From contig NC_035436.2 of the NCBI RefSeq assembly GCF_002127325.2, positions 117,852,771 through 117,916,770 of the forward strand: 64,000 nucleotides of DNA, read 5' to 3'. Numbering within the stretch: position 1 is the stretch's first letter; every line of letters starts with the position of its first letter. The translations under genes were made by a program, and so were the position numbers. The DNA is from Helianthus annuus (taxonomy: Eukaryota > Streptophyta > Magnoliopsida > Asterales > Asteraceae). Positions 11,812 to 22,994 of the stretch are shown piece after piece. The notes beneath the pieces were generated by a model. The model worked only from the letters and a program-made list of their open reading frames with translations, had not been told where the DNA came from and did no database searches.

Positions 11812-14158
11812 AAGTTCTGCTTGTAGATGCAGAGTTTTTAGGAAATAAGTGGGGGTATTTCTCTCTCCTCCGGTCCTCACGCTCCCAGGTGTATTCAGGA
11901 CCATGTCTGGCATTCCAGCGAACCTTGACGAGTTTGACACTGCTCCGGCGGGTCCTGTTAACTTTCCAATCTGTGACCTCGACAGGTGCTTCTACGAAGT
12001 GGAGCGTGTCGTCAACATGAATCTCGTCGATAGGAATGGCAACGTCAACTTGAGTTGGACTCTTCTTTAAATTGGATACATGAAATGTATCGTGGACACC
12101 ATTTAATTCAGCAGGTAGGTCCAATTTGTATGCTACGGTTCCAATTCTTTCTAGAATTCTGAAAGGGCCAATGTAGCGTGGATTTAACTTCCCACGCTTC
12201 CCAAAGCGTGCCACCCCTTTCCAGGGTGATACCTTTAATAACACCATCTCTCCAACTTGAAAATCCACATGTTTTCGGTTTGGATCCGCATAGGCCTTTT
12301 GTCTGTGGCGAGCGGCTTCGATGCGTTTAAGAATCTGCGCAATCTTGTCTGTCGTCTCTTGGACGATTTCGGGACCGGCAAGCTGCCTATCACCTGCGTC
12401 AGCCCAACATAGTGGTGATCGACACTTGCGTCCGTAAAGGGCTTCAAAAGGCGCGACACCAATACTGGTGTGGTAGCTGTTGTTGTATGAGAATTCGACC
12501 AAAGGTAAGAGTTTATCCCAGCTACCGCCCAAATCCATAGCACATGCTCTCAGCATGTCTTCCAAAGTCTGTATCGTTCGCTCGCTCTGGCCGTCAGTTT
12601 GCGGATGGAACGCAGTGCTCAGATTCAATTGTGAGCCAAAAGCTTCTTGGAAGGATTGCCATATCCTCGACACAAACCTTCCGTCTCTATCAGAGATGAT
12701 CGAGAGGGGTACTCCATGTCGTGCTACGATCTCTCTCAAGTAAATTTCCGCAAGTTTACTAGTACTGTCTTTCTCCTTGATTGGCAGAAAGTGTGCGGAC
12801 TTTGTTAGGCGGTCAACAATCACCCAAATCATATCATGGCCTCTTGGCGTTCTTGGCAGTTTTGTAACAAAATCCATTGAGATTTGTTCCCATTTCCACT
12901 TGGGAATCTCAGGTTGTTGCAGAAGTCCCGAGGGCTTCTGGTATTCCGCCTTGACCTTAGCGCACGTTAAACATTTGCTCACGTAAATAGCAACGTCGCC
13001 TTTCATCCTAGGCCACCAATAGTAATTTTTGAGATCTTGGTACATCTTATCCGATCCCGGGTGGATAGAGTACCGTGACTTGTGCGCTTCATCGAAAATA
13101 ACTTCCCTTAATTCACCAAATAGAGGAACCCAAATCCTTTTCCCAAAACATAACGTTCCTTCCTCGTTTGGCACCAATATCTTCTCCATCCCACGGAGAT
13201 ACTCTTTCTCAAGGTTCTCCTCCTTGAGAGCTTCTTTCTGCGCTGCACGAACGCGCGAGGAGAGATCGGTTTGGATTATCATTTCCATAGCCCTAACCCT
13301 TAGGGTCTTGATCCTTTCCTTACGACTTAAGGCATCGGCGACTACATTCGCCTTCCCTGGGTGATACTTTATCTCGCAGTCGTAATCGTTCAATAATTCA
13401 ACCCATCGTCTTTGCCACATATTCAACTCCTTCTGGTTGAATATATGCTGGAGGCTCTTGTGATCTGTAAAGATTGTGCACCTCGTACCATACAGGTAGT
13501 GTCTCCAGATCTTTAGTGCAAAAACCACTGCGCCTAGCTCCAAATCATGAGTGGTATAGTTCTTTTCGTGCACCTTCAGTTGGCGTGATGCGTAAGCGAT
13601 GACCTTTTGACGTTGCATCAACACACAACCCAATCCTTGACGCGATGCGTCGCAATATACCACAAAATCGTCGGTACCTTCCGGTAGAGCTAAGATTGGC
13701 GCGTTACAAAGCTTATCCTTCAACACTTGAAATGCTTCATCCTGTTTGATTCCCCAATCAAACTTTTTATCCTTCTGCGTGAGGAGTGTCAACGGTTGAG
13801 CGATCTTTGAAAAGTTCTCGATGAACCTTCGATAATAGCCAGCCAAACCCAAGAATTGCCGGATCTCAGTTGGCGTCTTTGGCGTTTCCCAATCTTTGAT
13901 CGCCTCGATCTTGGTTGGATCCACGTGGATTCTATCTCCGTTCACCACGTGTCCAAGAAACTGGACTTCGCGTAGCCAAAACTCGCACTTAGAGAACTTG
14001 GCGTACAACTGTTCCTTCTTTAGCAGCTCCAGAATGGCTCTAAGATGTTGCTCGTGCTCAGCCTTCGTCCTTGAGTAAATCAGGATGTCATCGATGAATA
14101 CGATCACAAACTTATCCAGGTACGGCTTACAAACTCGGTTCATCAAGTCCATGAACAC
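11810..14158 (-). pseudogene. pol: E2 pol, 3' part: RT end, RNase H, integrase, chromodomain
   Basis: The frame is open for 782 codons; it begins at a GTG just after a frameshift and continues the gag-pol gene from 16371. The RT catalytic FIDD is at residues 21-24. RNase H residues are visible at D170, E207 and D232. The integrase zinc site uses H359, H366, C396 and C399, and the catalytic D429, D490 and E526 show D-35-E spacing. A GPF module lies near 664 and a truncated chromodomain-like segment (WKVNRTRR...VRWN...WERED) at about 731-771. It would copy and integrate the element; the chromodomain is thought to guide integration to heterochromatin. Every domain looks intact, but the frame is cut from gag-PR. 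Confidence 0.9.
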
Positions 14159-16371
14159 TGCAGGTAACCAAACGGCATAACCAGAAACTCGTAGTGTCCA
14201 TATCGAGTTCTGAAGGCTGTCTTCGGAATACTCTCCTCTTGTATCCGTAGCTGATGGTATCCGGATCGAAGATCGATCTTTGAATAGAAGCTTGAACCTT
14301 GAAGCTGGTCGAACAGCTCATCGATTCTTGGCAGGGGATACCTATTCTTGATCGTCAGCTTGTTCAATTCTCTGTAGTCAATACACATGCGGAAACTTCC
14401 GTCCTTCTTTTTGACAAATAAGACCGGAGCTCCCCAAGGCGAGAAGCTTGGTCGGATAAAACCCTTGTCTAACAACTCTTGCAGTTGTGTCGACAATTCC
14501 TGCATCTCAGACGGAGCAAGTCTGTAGGGTGCCTTAGCCACAGGCGCAGCGCCTGGAACTAAGTCAATGCGAAACTCCACTTGCCTTTGAGGCGGCAAGC
14601 CAGGCAAGTCTTCTGGAAAGACTTCTGGGTACTCCCTCACGACAGGGATGTCTTCGATCTTTGGCTCAGCAGCCTTCTTATCTACAATGTGTGCTAGAAA
14701 AGCAACACATCCTTTCTTCAGACACTTCCTTGCTTTCAGGCAGCTAATCATCTTTAACGGCGTCTCACGCTTTTCTCCATGAACAACAATGGTCTCACCA
14801 TCGTCGGTCGGAATACGAATAACCTTCTCGTGACATACTATCTCTGCCTTGTTCCCGGATAACCAATCCATTCCTACCACCACGTCGAAGCTTCCCAACT
14901 GGACGGGTAGTAGATCTAGAGTAAACTCGCGTTCTCCTAATTCAATCACACAGCCTCTGATCACATCATTGGCTTCTACAAATTTTCCATTAGCCAATTC
15001 GATTGCGTAGGGAATGTCTAACTTATTAGCGGCTAGCCCAAGTATATTCTTAAATTCTAGTGATATGAAGCTATAGTCGGCACCAGTATCAAACAGAACA
15101 GATGCATAGCGTTGATTTACAGGGAACGTACCAGTGACAACGTTGGGATCCTGGCGTGCTTCCCGTGCACCGATCTGGAACACCCTTCCACGGGCTTGGT
15201 TCAATCCCGGGCAATCCTTCTTGAAGTGCCCAATGTCACCGCAATGAAAACATCCTAATCTTTTTCCACTTCCCGCACTGTCCCCAACTGGCGGGTTGTT
15301 TTGATTGGCAGTTCCGGCTTGATTTGCATTGTAGCCTCGATTATTCCCTTGGGGGCGATTTCCCAAACCACCACGATTATCGTTTCTATTCATATATCCT
15401 CCCTGACCTCCCCGGCCTGCACTAGCCCAACATGATTCCTTTGAGTGGCCCGGTTTTCCACAAGATTCACAAACTTTCACGTTACAATTGCCAGTATGGT
15501 GGCGTTGGCAGTTGTTGCATTTGGGCTGGGTGCCCTGGTACCCTTTCCCTTTCTTGGTACCACCACCTGATTTTCCTTTCTTGACGGCCATACTGACGCC
15601 TTGTTTGAAGTTTGAAAACTTCCTTTTGTTATCTCCTGAGGACTCAACGTGAGTCTCTGTCTTCTTCGCCTTGACTTCATCAAACTTGTTTAAACGAATT
15701 GCCTCCTCAGTGAGAGCCACGCTCAAATCAATGGCTTCCGTAATAGTTGCCGGTTTGGAGGAGGTCACCATGCTAATGATTTGGGGAGCTAATCCCCAAA
15801 TGAAGCGCTCGATTCGCTTGTATTCAGGCGTGACCATATAAGGAACCACTTGAGATAGGTCATGAAATCTCTGGACGTATTCTGCAACCTTGGGTCCATC
15901 CATCTTTAGGTGCCAAAATTCAGTCTCCAACTTTTGAATTTCTGCGCGGGAACAGTACTTCTTGCGCATAAGCTCTTTCAATTCGGCCCAAGTCAGGGCG
16001 TAGGCGGCAGCTTCGCCTAGTGTTTGCACTCGTAAGTTCCACCAAGATAGGGCTCCGTCTAGAAACAGCCCTGAGATGTAAGTGACCTGCTGGTCGAGCG
16101 CACATTTGCTCATGCGGATGGTGGAATCAGTCTTCTCTGCCCAGCGAACGAAAGCAACAGCACCACCTGTGCCGTCGAAGTTGATGGGCTTACAGTCCAA
16201 AAAGTGCTTGTAGGTGCACCCATGAGGAGGGTTTTGGTTGCCGTTGATGTTCGAGCTACTTCCGCTTGGTCCTCCTTGCGAGGCAGCATATTGAGCAATG
16301 GCGGCAGCAATAACTTGCTGTAGTTCTTCAGGAGTAGTGGGCATCGGCTGCGGTTGGCGTCTTGGTGCCAT
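14143..16371 (-). pseudogene. gag-pol: E2 gag-protease-RT (5' part of a frame-broken gag-pol)
   Basis: The ATG at 16371 opens 742 codons. The gag domain spans about residues 50-200 ([21 protein letters not shown]). Zinc-binding knuckles lie at 285-296, 301-314 and 374-387. The aspartic protease motif DTGAD is at 428-432. RT starts near 590 with [19 protein letters not shown] and [13 protein letters not shown]. The frame ends right after VMPFG: where FGLTNAP is normal, about 10 bases are missing (near 14160-14172), shifting the frame into a stop. Everything after continues in another frame from about 14158. The damage is one small deletion in an otherwise clean gene, consistent with the near-identical LTRs. 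Confidence 0.9.
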
Positions 16372-16808
16372 CTTCTAAAGATGCGTACGTCGATTAGGCC
16401 ATAATAAACATATATATAGTAATAGTAATAGCATATAACATCTCATGTCATCAATATCACACACAACATCCCATGTCCCAACATCCCATGTTGCAAATAT
16501 CATACAACATCCCATGTCACAAAACATAAATAAGCAATCAAGTGAATCAGATATGGTGAGAATACGGCGATTGTTATATATCGAGACCATAAAGTGTAGC
16601 AAGTGTGTCAGCACGTCACTGTATCATACAATCACAAATCAAATAGGGGCTACATCACCCCTGTCAAAAACAGCATCACATCAGTGTCACATACAACCAG
16701 TACATCAAATATCAACAAAAATCTGTATCGTCGGCTGGTCTCCAAAAATCTGTGCAGTCACAATCGCGGTCGTCTCACCATCGCCTACCACTATGGTACC
16801 AATGAGCC
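16372..16808 (-). other. E2 spacer between the pre-gag ORF and gag
   Basis: This 437-bp untranslated stretch contains TATATA runs and several CATCCCATGT(C/T)-type repeats (about 16440-16520). No coding signal is seen on the element strand. The 216-codon plus-strand frame overlapping it at 16445-17095 runs antisense to the pre-gag ORF and is taken as a shadow. Confidence 0.6.
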
Positions 16809-18413
16809 CTATGCGGATGGGGGTGGAGGAGGGGGAAAGTGAGCGAAAAGTAAGCGGCGTAAGTGATACCAGTCCTCCTCCATCGCCTGCTGAGTACGGA
16901 TCACGGACGCAACCTGCTGCTCCAAGGTCGAAAGTCGGGCAGCAATGTCAGGAGGAAATGATCGAAAAGGCTGAAATGATGAAGATGTCTGACCAAGATA
17001 TGGACCAAAAGACAACTGAGCTCTCTCGAGCTCCTGGAGTCGCTGTGAATGAGACTCGTGCTGGTGTACAAACGACATCAAAAGATCCTCAATAGTATGG
17101 CCCAAATAAAATGGATGATATGGATCAGTGGGCGGCATCGGTGAGGAAGATGACCAAAGTAATGGCATGCTGGTAAGATCGATAGGTGCAACAGAAGATG
17201 GGATAGATGCTATCTGAGGCATGAATGGCATGGTCGTCGGTACATGACCGAAAGGGTGGGCTGAAGAGCCCTCTCCAGGCCCCGCTGGAGGAATAAATGA
17301 TGGGATCTGAAATGAGAAATCAGTATGATGTGTGCCAGTGTGATGTGGGGGAAACGGTGGAACATCCTCGTCCGCCGGTATCCACCCGTGCTGTGCCTCC
17401 TCATCTGGAGGATCCATGTGCTCAGCAAAAAGAGCGTGCTCGGGCTCGATGGGTAAAGGATCGATAGGAGCAATAACGGGGTCAACAGGTGCAATATCAT
17501 GATCGACAGGTATGTCACCAACGGGTAAAGGAACAATGGGATCAGCAGCAACATGATCGCCCTCGATCACAGGAACATCTACAGGGGGATCAGCATCAAC
17601 AGGCTCAAGAGGAAAATCAGCATGAACAGGGTCATGCTCAGGTAAAGGATCAAAAGCAGCTGCCTGCTCTGGGGCTATGGCAGGCTCAGGGTCGTCGAAC
17701 GCCATGTCAAAGTCAAAATCTGGATCAATGGGACTGATAGGATCATCAGGGTCCTCTATATGCTCATCCATAGGAATATACTCGATATCATGGTCAGGAT
17801 CAAATCCTGGAGGGAAAACAGGGTCAGAATCCTCGATATCATCATGCTCAAACGCGTAGCTCGGAATGGGGGCAGCTGAAGACGCATGATCAGGGTCTGA
17901 GTCGTGAATAAACTGCTGCGCGCTCGCCCCGCGAGATGATACAGATGCCACAGACTCAAAAGAGTCTGGGACTGGTGAGTGAACGGGCGAGTCTCCAGCT
18001 GGAACGTCAGCTATCATCAAGAGACCGCCAGCAGGTAGAGGAGCTACGTCAGGATCCTCGTCCTCAAATGGCTCGTCCTCGTAAAGCTCGATGTCGCCGT
18101 CGGCATCGGCGTCTGGCATAAGCTCATAAGCTGGGTAAGAAGCAAGAGGAATTGGTGCCGGAATCGCAACAATAGGGAGGTACTCAGCAGGATCGCCATC
18201 AATAGGCTCATAGGCACCCTCGGGTAAAGCGAAGGGCAAGGAGTCATCAGTGTGCTCATCGGCGCCGTCGGGTAACGCGAACGGCTGGAAGTCGTCATCG
18301 TCGGTGCTAGTATAGTCTGAGGTGTGCACCTCATGCTCCGAAGACATAACATCGTCTGACACTAACGGTAGAGGCCCAGTGGTATCTGATCCACCTGTAG
18401 CTGGTGAATCCAT
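16809..18413 (-). CDS. E2 extra ORF upstream of gag: acidic, proline-rich protein with C-terminal coiled coil
   Basis: The 534-codon ORF lies between the 5' LTR leader and gag on the element strand. The first ATG is at 18431, but I prefer the ATG at 18413: it has good context (ACCCATGG) and sits four bases after an acceptor-like TTATGTTACAG. The protein is very rich in Asp, Pro, Glu and Ala, with loose repeats such as PFALP(D/E)GA and DP(D/V)(H/D). The last about 80 residues form a predicted heptad helix (LSTLEQQVASV...WYHLRRLLFAHF) followed by a polyproline tail. No catalytic motif, zinc knuckle or membrane segment is seen. The frame is uninterrupted in a young element and a comparable ORF lies before gag in E3. 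Function unknown; an accessory or regulatory role is only inference. Confidence 0.7.
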   Translation of the reverse strand: MDSPATGGSDTTGPLPLVSDDVMSSEHEVHTSDYTSTDDDDFQPFALPDGADEHTDDSLPFALPEGAYEPIDGDPAEYLPIVAIPAPIPLASYPAYELMPDADADGDIELYEDEPFEDEDPDVAPLPAGGLLMIADVPAGDSPVHSPVPDSFESVASVSSRGASAQQFIHDSDPDHASSAAPIPSYAFEHDDIEDSDPVFPPGFDPDHDIEYIPMDEHIEDPDDPISPIDPDFDFDMAFDDPEPAIAPEQAAAFDPLPEHDPVHADFPLEPVDADPPVDVPVIEGDHVAADPIVPLPVGDIPVDHDIAPVDPVIAPIDPLPIEPEHALFAEHMDPPDEEAQHGWIPADEDVPPFPPHHTGTHHTDFSFQIPSFIPPAGPGEGSSAHPFGHVPTTMPFMPQIASIPSSVAPIDLTSMPLLWSSSSPMPPTDPYHPFYLGHTIEDLLMSFVHQHESHSQRLQELERAQLSFGPYLGQTSSSFQPFRSFPPDIAARLSTLEQQVASVIRTQQAMEEDWYHLRRLLFAHFPPPPPPSA

Positions 18414-18829
18414 GGGTCTGTAACATAACACAGAATAAGCACAAAATCAGTGAATCAAATAGTCACATAAGTTACCAGATAATAATCACATAATCCACCT
18501 AGTCCCACTAGCCTCCCAGCCTCCCAGACTGTCCTTCCTAGTCTCACTAGCCAACACTCCTAGTCCCACTAGCCTCCCAGCCTCCCAGACTGTCCTTCCT
18601 AGTCCCACTAGCCAACACTCCTAGTCCCACTAGCCTACACTCCTAGTCCCACTAGTCCGAACCTCAGCCTCCCAGACTGAGCCTAGAATAATGAATAAAA
18701 TGTGCTCAACATTTGTTTGTAAAAAGTTTGTGGATCTGGACTTAAGTGGTATGCAGAAAAATGTTTTCGTGAGAGCCCTAGTGATCATAGTCTAGACTCA
18801 AGAAAGAATCCTAGTTCGCTATGATCAGA
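18414..18829 (-). other. E2 leader with minisatellite
   Basis: In the untranslated leader between the primer-binding site and the pre-gag ORF, 18498-18675 holds a minisatellite. It is built from plus-strand CTAGTCCCACTAGCC and CTCCCAGCCTCCCAGACTG blocks, about 60 bp in the long form repeated twice, with shorter units after. The blocks contain CTAGT/ACTAG inverted pairs and so could fold as hairpins in the RNA. Confidence 0.65.
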
Positions 18830-18841
18830 GCTCTGATACCA
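18830..18841 (-). promoter_or_regulatory. E2 primer-binding site
   Basis: The minus strand reads TGGTATCAGAGC, complementary to initiator tRNA-Met, three bases from the 5' LTR end. Confidence 0.9.
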
Positions 18842-18844
18842 AGC

Positions 18845-21800
18845 TGTCACACCCTGGCTTTGCGGAAGCGTGGTTAATTTGTGTGACTTCTTAATACCAT
18901 AGCTTAATCATAACAAAGCTATATGAATTTAAAAACCATGCAAGTCATCCATTAAGTTTTTGAAAACATCATACAATACCATTGTTTTTAACATGCAACC
19001 ATAACCTTGTTTAGTAACATTACAACTTATAACAAAACATAAACGTGATTTAGGGATTGTGTCTTGTCCAGGTAAGAGACACAACCCTAAACCCTGATGA
19101 CTTCATGACCAGTGCAGCGGAAAACGTTCCATACCGTGCCAGATTCGTTTAATTTCCTGAAATACATGTGAGTTGAAAAATCAACAATAATGTTGAGCGA
19201 GTTCATGTGTAAGTGAGTATGTAAAACCTTTGTGAGTATGAAAATAGTTGTGGTATGTAGCAGTGTAAGAGGACTTGTGATCACCAATGGTTTGCAAGGC
19301 CACTGACATATGTGAAGTGCAAATAGGGAGACTCAAACCTAGCAGATTTCGCCACGGCAAAGTATGTGGACAAAGTCACCCCACGGTCCGTTTCTAGTTT
19401 GGCCGGGGGCTGGGCTCGCTACACCCAGATAGATCTACCGCTCCTGTCCCTCGGTCCCTCCATGAGGACTAATGGCCCCATGTTGTTCCTATCCACTCAC
19501 ATGATCGTATAACACCTCCTTACGTTAAACATACCGTTGTAAAGTACTCGTAAATCATAGTAACATGTATTTCACCCCCGCAGTTAAGTAAACTGAAAAC
19601 AGTTAGAGAAAAGGGGGACATGAACTCACAGTGAATGCGTATCTCTACCAAGTAATCCGAATATCCGAAGCTGTGCAACGACCTACAGGTGCTAATTCTA
19701 TTAGACGGATGGCCGTGCCTTAGCTTTATAACTTACATTTTTAGGAGACGGTTAGACAACCGTTTCGTGTACATACTTGGTATTCTACTTTCCTTCCCAA
19801 GGATGGGGGATTTAAATACATGTGTATTTATACTATCTCATTAAGTCCCACTTAATATATTTTTATTTCTCTTTCCAAAATATAATTATTTTTCTCAAAA
19901 ATAATATATTTTCTCTTTACATAATACTTTCCAAAATAATACGTTGACAACATACGTGTTGGTGAATATTTCCGCGTAATGCGTAAGTTACGTTTTAATG
20001 ATTAGGTGGTAATAGAAATTACCGTTGTAACTTTTATGCTTGTCGTATAAGCGTTTGTATTATTTTGGGTTTGACAAGTTAGTAAATATTATTTTTACTC
20101 TAAAAATAATATTTATACATTTTCACAAAATAATCATAAACAGTGTTGTGAAAAAAAAATATATTTATCGAATAAATATTTATCACGTTTATTTTTGTGA
20201 AAATTCCACCTCCGATTATTTAATAAATAAAGTCATGGCGAAATATAGTTTGAAAACATGTCAAAAGTAGTCTAACACTTGTAAATAATTCTAAGTGTTA
20301 CATTTTAGAAAAATTTCGCCAGAGTTTCCCCTGTAACTGGAGGTGGCCACGCTTTCAAGCGTATCATTTTCTTTTACAAAATCGTTTCAACAATTCTTCA
20401 AATCAACCAAGTCAATTTCCGATACTTCAAACTAGTTTCAACATATTAAACTCGTAGACTAGTATGTAAAATCACAATATTATATGAACTTGTAGTTTTT
20501 CTAAAACTATTATGTAGATCTCGTTATATTTAGTGGATCTATGTATAAAATAACTTAGTCTTGCAAAAACCCCGTTTTTGGAACAAATCACTCTTTACAA
20601 CTTCCGACAATTTTTATAAAAATTGTTATTTCGTCGGGTCCTTCGTTTCACAAGTGTTTTTACACTTGTAGTTTATAGAAATCATCTTTTATTAACATGT
20701 TATCCACTTTTATAAAGCATGATTTTCTCAACACCCGGTTCTACGAATATACCACTTGTACATACGTAGATCGGCTCGTTTTAAATACTATTTTTCATGT
20801 TAAAGCACTTTTACACAAGTTCATGTTTCCCGTGTGGTGGAGTTTCACCTTTTAACCCTTGTACCGCTAGAAACAAGTGTATGTCAAGATTCGGGATCTT
20901 AACAAGGTCGGGTTAAACGATGATAAGAGCCACCACATCGTAGATCGGGCCTTAACAATCAACAAATTCAAATACTACGACATTTACACGCGTTATGTGC
21001 TTTTATCCAACGATTTTCACTTTTTAGAAGACTTTAAAGATTCATGAAGTGGGTTACCGACATTTAACCGATAAAAATCCTTTTAACCACTTTAGACACG
21101 ACTAAAAACGAGTTTTAAACAATATACCTCTAGCTCGAGGCTAGGGAAGAAACTAGTCGAAAACGGCGTGGATAAAAGCAAATGCTCGAGGTCCTTCAAC
21201 TTCCGTTTGTTCCGAGCTTCGTTGTACGTGATCCTCAAGACTTGTATGCACTTGGAACTTGCAAGACTTGAACCGAAAATGGATGGATGGTGGTGAGGGG
21301 GTTCGGCCGAGAGGTGCACAAGGGAGAGAGGGAGTGAGTTTGAGTGTGTGAAATGTGTGAGAGAGTGTATGCTTATATAGAGATTTTTGTCGTTATCGTC
21401 CATCGGATCTCCATGCTTTATAGATATCCACGAAAAGAATTAAATAATCAAAGGGATGTACCATCCAGTTCCATCCCAATGGAACTGGCCCAAGGGGGGT
21501 GGGGTCGCCCGGTTGGGTCTTGATTGTTCAGTTATAGTTCAGTTAAGTTAAAGTCGGTTACTTTAAGGTCTAACCCCGTTAGTTGTTTAATGTGTTATAT
21601 TGCGGGTGTTAGGGTAATCAGGGACCCTAACTGGCTCAGAAAAATACCAATAATAATCCTGGCAATATTTTTATGTTTCGGGTATTGTCCGGTTGTTCGG
21701 TCGGATAGGAATCCGTTAAAGTGCTTAAGATATCCTTTAAGCGTCGTAAGTAATATTTTTAGCGACACAACTTATTCAGCCAAGTGTCAGGAATAATTCT

Positions 21801-22258
21801 TCATATTTTGGCACTTTATTATTTAGCTGGAAGCTAGTGTGTTGATAAAAGTGCTGTGTTTCGTGCTTAAGGTACGTTTTAGGCACATCCAATCTCTGTA
21901 TCTTATTCCTAGAGACGCAATTATACAACCCTTGTATCTCTACACACATTATGGGTGTAGTAGAATAACTCTGGCTCTTACAGGCCTTTAGAGGCAGTGT
22001 TTGCCTGATGCTGGTTATATCAGCATGTTCACTGTGTATCCGTTTAGTGCTACTGTGCTTCTTGTGCATCAAGTTTGTCACTAGAGTTCAGTAAATAAAT
22101 AATGTAGTGACAGGAAAAATCAAAGTATGATGCAGACATGTACATGTATCAACAATCAAGTAGCAGTTTATCAGAAATCTCAGTTAAGCACAGTAATTAG
22201 GCAGCAGTTAATAGCTAATTAAGTCGTACGGATACCTGGTTTTGTGAGGGTTGTCACA
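18845..22258 (-). repeat. E2 5' LTR (3414 bp)
   Basis: Same length as the 3' LTR and collinear with it. By eye the copies differ at about eight sites, for example near 8682/19165, 9133/19616, 10391/20874 and 11187/21670. TATA box is at 21373-21379 (minus). A splice-donor-like CTAGAG|GTATATTG occurs about 250 bases after the TATA box (GT at 21126-21127). A TATATAAGC core followed by a CT-rich start region supports transcription leftwards. Confidence 0.95.
21373..21379 (-). promoter_or_regulatory. E2 LTR TATA box
   Basis: The minus strand reads CTATATAAGC, followed about 30 bases later by a CT/CA-rich start region (ACTCTCTCACACATTTC), typical of plant promoters. The 3' LTR copy is at 10890-10896. 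Confidence 0.75.
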
Positions 22259-22263
22259 CTTCT

Positions 22264-22632
22264 CTTGCCGTTAACCTTGTTCTAAATCGTGTATGCGCTG
22301 CTTGTCATACCTCGGACCGTTCCTCCGTCATTTCCGCAATTTATTCAATTCTCGTCATCTTCAGATGCGAGTGTCCTTTGATTAAAACATTCACAATGGT
22401 TAATAATGTCAACATTAATTATCGCCCGTATTATAATACGAGGCTTTCTGCTATACATGTCGACGCACGTAATTTCATTAAATGTACCAATCATTTTAAT
22501 TGGGGTAGCGTGTATTACGCGATAAGCCTATGTGTTGTTTACAACACTTTAACATGCTAAATCATTAACATACATGTACTTACCGGATTTGCGATCAAGC
22601 CTTAAACCGAACACTTTACCCTTCAACCTTGG
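22264..22632 (-). other. E1 leader region
   Basis: No gene is seen. This stretch continues the DNA interrupted by E2 and leads into the E1 primer-binding site, so it is read as the first part of the E1 interior. Confidence 0.5.
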
Positions 22633-22645
22633 GCTCTGATTACCA
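22633..22645 (-). promoter_or_regulatory. E1 primer-binding site (one extra base)
   Basis: The minus strand reads TGGTAATCAGAGC, the tRNA-Met primer site with one inserted base, just inside the LTR end at 22649. The insertion fits the older age of E1. Confidence 0.7.
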
Positions 22646-22904
22646 ACTTCTAACACCCTCGCTAATATTTTACTTATTTCGTTTAATTTATGAAAACGTA
22701 CATGTAATATTAGTTACATATACATGGAAAATACCGGTTAATTAAATATTTTCTAGATTTGAAAATATTACATCATCACCCGACATCCCAAGATATACCT
22801 ACGATTTTAAAACCATCACAAACATTAGTTTGATAGTTTTATAATGTAATAAACCAAGTTCTTTAGGCCAAAATTGAACAAACAACAAATCTACAGCATA
22901 TATG

Positions 22905-22994
22905 CCCGTCGCGTGCCGCGACGGGTTCAAACCCCTGTTGTCGCGTGCCGCGACAGTGAACTTGATTGGTCGTCGCGCGACGCGACGACCTTGT
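22905..22994 (-). repeat. CpG-rich palindromes in the E1 LTR
   Basis: Three copies of a GTCGCG(T/C)G(C/A)CGCGAC-type palindrome lie within 90 bp, against a very A/T-rich background. They could form hairpins in RNA and are dense CpG targets. Confidence 0.65.

Larger units (their letters stand above)
8362..22258 (-). mobile_element. E2: complete Ty3/gypsy chromovirus (Tekay/Del type), minus strand
   Basis: The element is bounded by a perfect 5-bp TSD, cttct, at 8357-8361 and 22259-22263. Its two LTRs are both 3414 bp. In its own sense it reads: 5' LTR (18845-22258), primer-binding site, leader, extra ORF (16809-18413), gag-pol (11810-16371), polypurine tract and 3' LTR (8362-11775). About eight LTR differences were found by eye, so the insertion is young. 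Pol is broken by a short deletion in reverse transcriptase. It inserted into decayed E1 sequence. Confidence 0.95.

Noticed and set aside
16445..17095. 216-codon plus-strand frame
   Set aside because: It is antisense to the pre-gag ORF and its spacer. Low-complexity codons of the opposite strand explain it.
8362..22258. Reading the two 3.4-kb copies as a segmental duplication
   Set aside because: TG...CA ends, primer-binding site, polypurine tract and a perfect 5-bp TSD show they are LTRs of one element.
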